Below, piece after piece: positions 6,245 to 10,906 of a stretch of DNA of 10,906 nt; the first letter of the stretch is position 1; every line of letters starts with the position of its first letter. Source of the DNA: Chloroflexi bacterium RBG_16_57_11 (GTDB taxonomy: Bacteria; Chloroflexota; Anaerolineae; Anaerolineales; UBA4823). The notes beneath the pieces are model-generated. The model was not told the DNA's origin. It searched no databases and saw only the letters and a list, made by a program, of their open reading frames with translations. The DNA is taken from contig MGNS01000121.1 in the NCBI GenBank assembly GCA_001795165.1, positions 5,334 to 16,239 on the forward strand, read 5' to 3'. Made by a program: the position numbers and the translations under genes.

Positions 6245-7437
6245 ACTTCTCGAAAATCGAGCAAACCCCAGACAATCCCGACGACCTGCCGCCTGCGCGC
6301 AGGCGTCGCGCCCAACGTTTGCTTGCTCCCCTGGATACAGACGAGCGGGCTGATTTCATTGCCAACGTCGCCCACCGGGCTTCACCTTCGTTCGACTTTT
6401 ATCTGCTTTCGCTTGTTTCAGGAGCCATATTAACGGTCGGGCTATATCTTGGCTCGCCGGCTGTGTTGGTCCTGGGCGCAGCGCTTGCGCCGCTCATGGC
6501 GCCGGTCATCAGCATCGCCCTGGGCACGGTCGTCGGATCAGGCCAGTTATTTCTGCGCAGTCTAGCGGGGCTGATCATCGGTTGCGGGCTGGCTTTCCTG
6601 GCCGGCTGGCTAGGAGGGGGTTTTTTATACCAGGGCGATGAGGCTATCCTGACCCAGGCGGTCATACACGCTCAAGTCTCCTGGCTCAATTTTCTTGTAC
6701 TTGCCATCAGCGCGGTCCTGACCACAGCCGCAATCGTGCACGCAGAAAACGACCGAAACCGACTGGTCCTGGCTTTCCCCAGTGTTGCCCTGGCGTATGA
6801 GCTGTACCTCCCGCTGGTGACTGCCGGGTTCGGCCTGGGAGATAGAATACCTCATTTATGGCCCGACGGCCTGGTGGTGTTCGCATTGCACCTGTCATGG
6901 AGCATCCTGTTGGGGGCCATCACGCTGGCGATCATGGGGTTTCGCCCCCTGACCCTGTTCGGCTATACGCTGGGAGGTGCGGTAGCGCTGATTGGTGTCA
7001 TCCTGGCACTGGGGCTGAGCAGCGTCAGCGCAGTGGTGGGTGCCAGGCTGGGACTGCCCACTCCTACGCCAACATTAACCCCGACGCTTACTCTCACACC
7101 GACCCTGACCTCCACCCCAATCCCACCGACTGCCACGCTTACACCCACCCTCACATTAACCATGACCCCCACGCCAACGCCCACCTTAACCCCCACCCCA
7201 ACGCCGATCCTGGCAATCGTGCGCGCAGATCTGCCCGAAGGTGTACGTTTCAGGGCTGAGCCAGGTGGTGAGACGATCGGTTTCCTGGCGAATGGTACGC
7301 TTTTAATTCTACTCGATGAAACAGTCGAGATCGATGGGACCGCCTGGGAAAAAGTTCAGACTCTGGATGGCGAGGAAGGCTGGATTGTTCAGGCGTTGGT
7401 GCTGCAGGTCACCGCGACCCCGCTAGCGACCCCGTGA
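6241..7437 (+). CDS. DUF389 membrane protein with Pro/Thr stalk and C-terminal SH3-like domain
   Basis: Integral membrane protein of 398 residues. After a charged N-terminus (1-50) come about seven hydrophobic segments (roughly 54-72, 75-97, 105-128, 149-168, 178-196, 210-232 and 239-262). The second contains GSPAVLVLGAALAPLMAPV (71-89), close to the conserved GSxAVVIGAMLxxPLMxPI signature of DUF389 (PF04087, COG1808). Residues about 273-322 are a low-complexity Pro/Thr/Leu linker. Residues about 324-388 look like a bacterial SH3 domain: VRFRAEPGGETIGFLANGT, then GTAWEKVQ and GEEGWIVQAL. With seven segments and a cytoplasmic N-terminus, the stalk and SH3 domain would face outside, perhaps touching the cell wall; this is inference. 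The start relies on the ATGA overlap with the HAD gene and has no Shine-Dalgarno site. The DUF389 function is unknown. The 3' end overlaps cdd by 15 bases, tail to tail. Confidence 0.85.
   Translation: MNFSKIEQTPDNPDDLPPARRRRAQRLLAPLDTDERADFIANVAHRASPSFDFYLLSLVSGAILTVGLYLGSPAVLVLGAALAPLMAPVISIALGTVVGSGQLFLRSLAGLIIGCGLAFLAGWLGGGFLYQGDEAILTQAVIHAQVSWLNFLVLAISAVLTTAAIVHAENDRNRLVLAFPSVALAYELYLPLVTAGFGLGDRIPHLWPDGLVVFALHLSWSILLGAITLAIMGFRPLTLFGYTLGGAVALIGVILALGLSSVSAVVGARLGLPTPTPTLTPTLTLTPTLTSTPIPPTATLTPTLTLTMTPTPTPTLTPTPTPILAIVRADLPEGVRFRAEPGGETIGFLANGTLLILLDETVEIDGTAWEKVQTLDGEEGWIVQALVLQVTATPLATP
7057..7206 (+). repeat. Degenerate Pro/Thr-coding repeat tract
   Basis: About 150 bases of C-rich, imperfect repeats of 6- and 12-base units of the type CCCACGCCAACA / CTTACCCCGACC encode alternating PT, LT and PTPT runs. 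The tract forms the stalk between the membrane domain and the SH3-like domain of the DUF389 protein. It stays in frame throughout. Such tracts can expand or contract by slippage, so its length may differ between strains. Confidence 0.85.
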
Positions 7438-7851
7438 ATCGTCCAACAGGTGTTCGGGGCGAAATGCGCCTGGGAGCAGTTCAGCAACCGTGGCTTCACG
7501 AACGACCTGTCCCTGGGCATCGGCGATCAGCACGCGGGTTTCCAATCCAAATTCGGCCAGTACCTGCCGGCAGGAGCCACAGGGGGCACCCCCATTTAGG
7601 GTGACTACTGCAATGGCGACAAATTTACATTCGCCCTCGGAAATCGCCTTGAACACGGCCACTCTCTCTGCGCACATCGTTGTCGGGTAGGCTGCGTTCT
7701 CCACATTGACCCCTGAAAAAATCTTCCCAGTGGAGGTAAGCAAGGCTGCGCCGACTGTGTAGTTGGAATACGGTGCGTAGGCGTGCCTCCGGGCTTCGAT
7801 GGCCGTCCGGATCAATTCATCACGCGTGTTTTTATCCAGGGTTTTCTTCAT
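7423..7851 (-). CDS. cdd: Cytidine deaminase
   Basis: Zinc enzyme that deaminates cytidine and deoxycytidine to uridine and deoxyuridine in pyrimidine salvage. Counting from the chosen start, the protein has 142 residues, near the small homotetrameric (Bacillus-like) type. Motifs: SNYTVGAAL (29-37), NVENAAY (49-55), C60-A-E62 with the first zinc Cys and the proton-shuttling Glu, and PC91GSC94RQ with the other two zinc ligands. Three Cys ligands mark the tetrameric class. The ATG at 7851 is preferred over an ATG at 7860 and the longer frame from 7887 because GGTGA lies just upstream and the protein then begins MKKTL close to the domain. It overlaps the 3' end of the CorC-like gene by 20 bases, suggesting translational coupling. 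It ends inside the 3' end of the convergent DUF389 gene. A nearby nucleoside-type importer fits a salvage role. Confidence 0.93.
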   Translation of the reverse strand: MKKTLDKNTRDELIRTAIEARRHAYAPYSNYTVGAALLTSTGKIFSGVNVENAAYPTTMCAERVAVFKAISEGECKFVAIAVVTLNGGAPCGSCRQVLAEFGLETRVLIADAQGQVVREATVAELLPGAFRPEHLLDDSRGR

Positions 7852-9127
7852 TTTCACCATCTCGATTAGCATCAGTGTGAGTCTCAAGTGGCAGCCATCG
7901 GGCGCTAACTTTGCGAATTTGGCGAGAACTGACCTGTTCCACAGTCAGCAGCAATCTGTCCTGGCGTATCGTTTCGCCAACATTCGGCACCCGGCCCAGG
8001 CAACCATAAATATAGCCACCAAGCGAATCAGCTTCATCACTCACCAACTCACTGCCCATGATTTCGTTAAAATCATCCAGTGCAATACGTCCCAGGAAGA
8101 GATAACCATCATCTTGTAGTTTCTGGTAAGGCGCCTCTTCACTTTGATCGTATTCATCGCGAATCTCGCCAAAAATCTCTTCCACGATGTCTTCAAGGGT
8201 GACCAGACCAGCAACCCCGCCATACTCATCGACGACGATGGCCATGTGTATGCGGTGGTTGCGCATCTCGGCCATCAACTTATCCAGTTTCTTGCCTTCC
8301 GGAACAAAATATGCCGGGCGTAACAACCGGTGTAGCGTTTCCATCTGGCCAGTTTCTCGCCAGGCGCGTAGTAAATCCTTGGCATATAACAATCCCAGAG
8401 TATTGTCGACGCTTTCTTCATAAACCGGGACCCGCGAATAACCTGCCTGAAGGATCGCATCGACGGCCTGGACCAGCGGCGTTTCCACATCCAGGGCCAG
8501 CATGTCGATGCGCGGCACCATGATTTCACGCGCCACGGTGTCGCTGAGCTCGAAGATCGAATAGATCATCTGCTGCTCAGCTTTTTCGAAGACCCCTTCT
8601 TCCTGGCCGGCATCCACCAGCGATTTCAGATCATCCTCGGTGACGCCACCGGCTACTTCAACCGGACCTGGCGATCCATCGGAAATCGCCAGTGGCACCA
8701 GCAGCAAACCAACCAGCACCATCAGCAGGCGCACGAATCCGGTCAGGCGTATCGCCCAGGCATCGGTGTTGCGCGTCACGAGGCGCTCGACCGCCCATTC
8801 CAACCAGAAGACCAACAGGGCTGTTACAAAGAGGCCTAAACCGGCGGCAAGCCACGGATAGGTGACCGGGCGTGTAAAGATAAAAAGTAAGGAAATACCC
8901 GCAATCAGGAAGCGCGTCAGCACAAGCAGGAGATTCAAGCTGGCGCGCAGGCGTGGCAGCCTGCCGAGCAAACCCAGCGTGTTGTGGACCCTGGCGCCAA
9001 ATTCCTCCCGTTGCATCAACAAGCGCGCCTGGGTGATCTGCAAAAAACTCGTGCGAGCGGCGATCCCGATCAGGTCGAGCGCCAGCAAAAGAATAATCCC
9101 ACCTACGGCTATTAGCAGGTCAGTCAC
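7832..9127 (-). CDS. CNNM/CBS-domain membrane protein of the HlyC/CorC family
   Basis: Membrane protein of 431 residues, usually linked to Mg2+/Co2+ efflux or tolerance in this family (CorB/CorC, YhdP, HlyC-like). Order: membrane segment 3-23, a DUF21/CNNM-like transmembrane part with further helices near 66-85, 90-110 and 128-148, then a helical linker with the typical LVDAGQEEGVFEKAEQQMI (170-188). Two CBS motifs follow (about 200-258 with REIMVPRIDM, and about 270-325 with HMAIVVDEYGG and GLVTLEDIVEEIFGEI). The C-terminal CorC_HlyC domain (about 338-410) contains DDFNEIMG and DSLGGYI. The longer frame to 9289 is rejected in favour of GTG 9127, which has GGAG four bases upstream, gives a typical N-terminus and overlaps the glmU stop by only eight bases. 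Ion specificity cannot be read from sequence. Confidence 0.92.
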   Translation of the reverse strand: MTDLLIAVGGIILLLALDLIGIAARTSFLQITQARLLMQREEFGARVHNTLGLLGRLPRLRASLNLLLVLTRFLIAGISLLFIFTRPVTYPWLAAGLGLFVTALLVFWLEWAVERLVTRNTDAWAIRLTGFVRLLMVLVGLLLVPLAISDGSPGPVEVAGGVTEDDLKSLVDAGQEEGVFEKAEQQMIYSIFELSDTVAREIMVPRIDMLALDVETPLVQAVDAILQAGYSRVPVYEESVDNTLGLLYAKDLLRAWRETGQMETLHRLLRPAYFVPEGKKLDKLMAEMRNHRIHMAIVVDEYGGVAGLVTLEDIVEEIFGEIRDEYDQSEEAPYQKLQDDGYLFLGRIALDDFNEIMGSELVSDEADSLGGYIYGCLGRVPNVGETIRQDRLLLTVEQVSSRQIRKVSARWLPLETHTDANRDGENEENPG

Positions 9128-10472
9128 GTTTCTCCAACTTACGAATTTTTCGAGCCGGGACACCAACAGCAAGTGTAAATGGAGGGACATCCTTTGTAAC
9201 CACCGCGCCGGCACCGGTCCGAGCGCCCTCCCCAAGCTTAACCGGGGCAACAAGCATGGTATCGCTCCCGAGAAACACGTTCGCAGCAATCTCCGTGTGG
9301 TTCTTATTCACGCCGTCAAAATTACACGTGATCGTGCCTGCGCCGATATTCACATTCGGACCGATCTCTGCATCACCAATATAGGAAAAATGCCCCATCT
9401 TGGTCCCAGGTCCAAGGTGGGAATTTTTTACTTCGCCGAAATTACCCACATGCACCCCTGGCTCCAGGTGGGCACCTGTGCGAAGATGACAATATGGACC
9501 GACCTGAACCTGGTCCTCCAGCCTGGCGCCTTCCAGGACCGAGGCCACCATCAAGCAGTGATTACCTACCAGACTGTCCTGCAGGACGGTATTTGGCCCC
9601 ACCACACATCCCTCGCCGATCGTCGTATCCCCCAGCAAATGTGTGTTCGGCCAGATCACAGTGTCCATTCCAATGGTTACACCAGGCTCGATATAGGTCG
9701 TCGCCGGGTCGACCAGCGTAACGCCATCCAGCATCCAGCGTTGGTTGATCCGCTGGCGCATGATGGCCATTGCCTCCGCCAGATGATAGCGGGTGTTGAT
9801 GCCGATGCCTTCTTCCGGATTATCGAGTAGCTCCGCTCTAACGGAGAGCCCATCCTCAACGGCGATCGCCACCAGGTCGGTCAGGTAGTATTCGCCCTTG
9901 GGCGAGAGCGGGATCCGGCGCAATGCATCCCACAACCATTTAGCGGCAAAACAGTATACGCCAACATTCAGCTCACGGATCGCCTGTTGCTCGGGGGTAG
10001 CCTGCGCTTCTTCCACAATCGCCGTAACCTGCGCTTGCTGGTCGCGCACGACGCGTCCAAAACCACGCGGGTCATCCACCAGCATGGTAAGCATCGTCAT
10101 AGGGCCTGAGTGCGCTTCTTGAGACCGCACTACGCGTAGCAGCGTCTCGGCGGTCAGGAGCGGCATATCCGCATAGGTAACCACAATATTATCCGCCTCG
10201 TCACGCAGCAAGGCTTCTGCCTGCTGAACCGCGTGCCCGGTGCCAAGCTGCGGCTCTTGTAGCACAAGGCGGGCTTTGTCATTGAAGGCCTGCTCAATTT
10301 GCTGCGCGCCATGACCGATGATGACAACCGGCTGCTCCTGACACACCGCTGCGGCGATATCCAGGGCATATTGCAGCATCGGGCGACCCAAAAGGGGATG
10401 CAAGACTTTTGGCAACCTGGATTTCATGCGGGTGCCCTGCCCTGCTGCCAGAATGACCGAGCGAATATTCAT
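9120..10472 (-). CDS. glmU: Bifunctional GlmU: GlcNAc-1-phosphate uridylyltransferase / glucosamine-1-phosphate acetyltransferase
   Basis: Makes UDP-N-acetylglucosamine in two steps: the C-terminal domain acetylates glucosamine-1-phosphate with acetyl-CoA, and the N-terminal domain adds UMP from UTP. The product feeds peptidoglycan and other glycans. Length 450 residues (E. coli 456). The nucleotidyltransferase signature LAAGQGTRMKSRLPKVLHPL (8-27) is intact, followed by GTGHAVQQAE and VTYADMPLL. From about residue 250 the left-handed beta-helix hexapeptide repeats begin. The acetyltransferase part has GHFSYIGDAEIGPNVNIGAG with the probable catalytic His361, then TCNFDG and GSDTMLVAPV. AGGAG lies five bases before the ATG. 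The gene follows tRNA-Gln and a hairpin by less than 100 bases and overlaps the CorC-like gene downstream. Confidence 0.97.
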   Translation of the reverse strand: MNIRSVILAAGQGTRMKSRLPKVLHPLLGRPMLQYALDIAAAVCQEQPVVIIGHGAQQIEQAFNDKARLVLQEPQLGTGHAVQQAEALLRDEADNIVVTYADMPLLTAETLLRVVRSQEAHSGPMTMLTMLVDDPRGFGRVVRDQQAQVTAIVEEAQATPEQQAIRELNVGVYCFAAKWLWDALRRIPLSPKGEYYLTDLVAIAVEDGLSVRAELLDNPEEGIGINTRYHLAEAMAIMRQRINQRWMLDGVTLVDPATTYIEPGVTIGMDTVIWPNTHLLGDTTIGEGCVVGPNTVLQDSLVGNHCLMVASVLEGARLEDQVQVGPYCHLRTGAHLEPGVHVGNFGEVKNSHLGPGTKMGHFSYIGDAEIGPNVNIGAGTITCNFDGVNKNHTEIAANVFLGSDTMLVAPVKLGEGARTGAGAVVTKDVPPFTLAVGVPARKIRKLEKRD

Positions 10473-10493
10473 CCGTGCTCCTTTGAGATCAAA

Positions 10494-10534
10494 AGACGAG
10501 CATCACATACCTGGACCGCGTGTGAAGCTCGTCT
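10494..10534 (-). terminator. Hairpin between tRNA-Gln and glmU (tRNA terminator or glmU leader element)
   Basis: On the minus strand AGACGAGC (10534-10527) pairs with GCTCGTCT (10501-10494). After one T·T mismatch, TCACA pairs with TGTGA, giving 8 plus 5 base pairs around a 13-base loop. TTT follows and then GATC, so the U-tract is weak. It ends only about 20 bases before the glmU start codon, leaving no room for a separate promoter downstream. It may be a leaky terminator or an attenuator. Confidence 0.5.
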
Positions 10535-10560
10535 CTACAGGTAATTGCGTTCGTTAAAGG

Positions 10561-10631
10561 CTGGGGCGCCCGGATTCGAACCAGGATATACGGATCCAAA
10601 GTCCGCTGTGCTACCGTTGCACCACGCCCCA
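10561..10631 (-). tRNA. trnQ: tRNA-Gln (anticodon TTG)
   Basis: A complete 71-nt cloverleaf can be drawn. The acceptor arm TGGGGCG/CGCCCCA starts with a U1-A72 pair, as in many bacterial tRNA-Gln. The D-arm is GTGC/GCAC with GG in the loop, the anticodon arm GCGGA/TCCGT with loop CTTTGGA (anticodon TTG), the variable region ATAT, and the T-arm CCTGG/CCGGG with loop TTCGAAT. The discriminator is G. The following bases are CCT, so the 3' CCA is not encoded and must be added after transcription. Confidence 0.95.
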
Positions 10632-10681
10632 ATGACCAAGTCAGGAAGCCCATCCCCATTTTTGGAGATAAAGCGAACAGA

Positions 10682-10710
10682 ATTCTAACGTTAATCGTCT
10701 ATTGGCGCAA
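10682..10710 (-). promoter_or_regulatory. Putative promoter of tRNA-Gln (and perhaps glmU)
   Basis: On the minus strand TTGCGC (10710-10705) and TAGAAT (10687-10682) are separated by 17 bases. The -10 matches the consensus in five of six positions; the -35 only in TTG. The predicted start near 10675 is about 44 bases before the mature tRNA 5' end. The -35 lies inside the last codons of the upstream gene. Confidence 0.5.
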
Positions 10711-10906
10711 GACCCATCTGGCGAGCTTGCTCAAATGAAATCCCATCCATACCACCAGAGAGATCGGAAGACTGGTCCAGAGCGGATTCCCAAAAGGCAT
10801 CGACCTCCTCAGGCTTATGCTGCCCAGGATTGGCCTGGGTAAAGATCGCTTCCAGGTCCGTCTCCAGCGATTTATTGTCCAGTCCATGGTCGGCTGGCGC
10901 TATGGC
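10691..10906 (-). CDS. Unidentified protein, C-terminal 71 residues (truncated by window edge)
   Basis: An open frame enters from the right edge and stops at TAA (10691-10693). The visible part is hydrophilic and acidic: it contains LETDLEAIFTQANPGQHKPE, then EVDAFWESALDQSSDLS and FEQARQMGLAPIDD at the end. There is no membrane segment, signal or catalytic motif. Residue composition, with Asp/Glu-rich amphipathic helices and few odd residues, favours this frame over the overlapping 62-codon ATG frame at 10699-10887, whose product is rich in Trp, Arg and Ser and looks like a shadow. I do not recognise the family. It is upstream of tRNA-Gln on the same strand, and the likely tRNA promoter overlaps its 3' end. 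Confidence 0.65.
   Translation of the reverse strand, partial: AIAPADHGLDNKSLETDLEAIFTQANPGQHKPEEVDAFWESALDQSSDLSGGMDGISFEQARQMGLAPIDD

Noticed and set aside
7057..7206. Possible CRISPR or satellite array
   Set aside because: The repeats are short, degenerate, without spacers and in frame; they are explained by the Pro/Thr linker.
6858..7259. 133-codon plus-strand frame with His/Asn/Pro repeats
   Set aside because: It is the +1-type shadow of the DUF389 gene; its repeat is just the PT tract read in another frame.
7852..7887. Longer N-terminus for cytidine deaminase
   Set aside because: It adds residues not expected in the family, has no ribosome site, and would extend the overlap with the CorC-like gene to 56 bases.
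9128..9289. 54-residue N-terminal extension of the CorC-like protein
   Set aside because: It overlaps the conserved glmU 3' end in another frame, has no family similarity, and a GTG with a good ribosome site at 9127 gives the expected N-terminus.
8862..9830. 322-codon plus-strand open frame
   Set aside because: It lies entirely antisense to glmU and the CorC-like gene, both strongly supported. Its product has no coherent domain and is rich in Arg, His and Pro, as expected from a shadow frame.
10699..10887. 62-codon ATG open frame at the right edge
   Set aside because: The overlapping frame that stays open from 10906 to 10691 has a more protein-like composition. This one is rich in Trp, Arg and Ser.

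Overview
The window looks like bacterial chromosome, most likely a Chloroflexota (Anaerolineae-type) genome. This is inferred from three things: moderately GC-rich DNA, frequent GTG/TTG-type starts, and a membrane protein that ends in a long Pro/Thr linker plus an SH3-like domain, a style common in that group. No mobile element, phage gene or CRISPR array is visible. Almost every base belongs to ordinary-looking genes in three transcription blocks.

Block 1 (minus strand, 5707 down to 1) is a nucleoside-type ABC importer of the BMP/Nup family in its usual order: a divergent substrate-binding lipoprotein (4625-5707), a double-ABC ATPase (3002-4522), permease 1 (1644-2954) and permease 2 (363-1640). 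A clear intrinsic terminator follows (291-324). Beyond it lies the start of a separate gene, the archaeal/fungal-type aspartate-semialdehyde dehydrogenase (1-219, cut by the window edge).

Block 2 (plus strand, 5774-7437) diverges from block 1. It is a two-gene unit joined by an ATGA overlap: a small soluble HAD protein resembling the phosphorylation domain of P-type ATPases, and a DUF389 membrane protein with an unusual C-terminal Pro/Thr stalk and SH3-like domain. The first gene appears to be leaderless, with a perfect TATAAT six bases before its ATG. This coupled pair is the best candidate here for a little-described system.

Block 3 (minus strand, 10906 down to 7423) holds the C-terminus of an unidentified acidic protein, tRNA-Gln(TTG), a hairpin, glmU (UDP-GlcNAc synthesis for the cell wall), a CNNM/CBS/CorC-type membrane protein and cdd (cytidine deaminase). 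The last three genes overlap by 8 and 20 bases, so they are probably translationally coupled. cdd converges on the DUF389 gene with a 15-base tail-to-tail overlap. A plausible functional link is that the Nup-type importer brings in nucleosides and Cdd deaminates cytidine for salvage.

Several starts differ from the longest possible open frame. The lipoprotein, CorC-like and cdd starts were moved downstream on the basis of ribosome-binding sites and overlaps.
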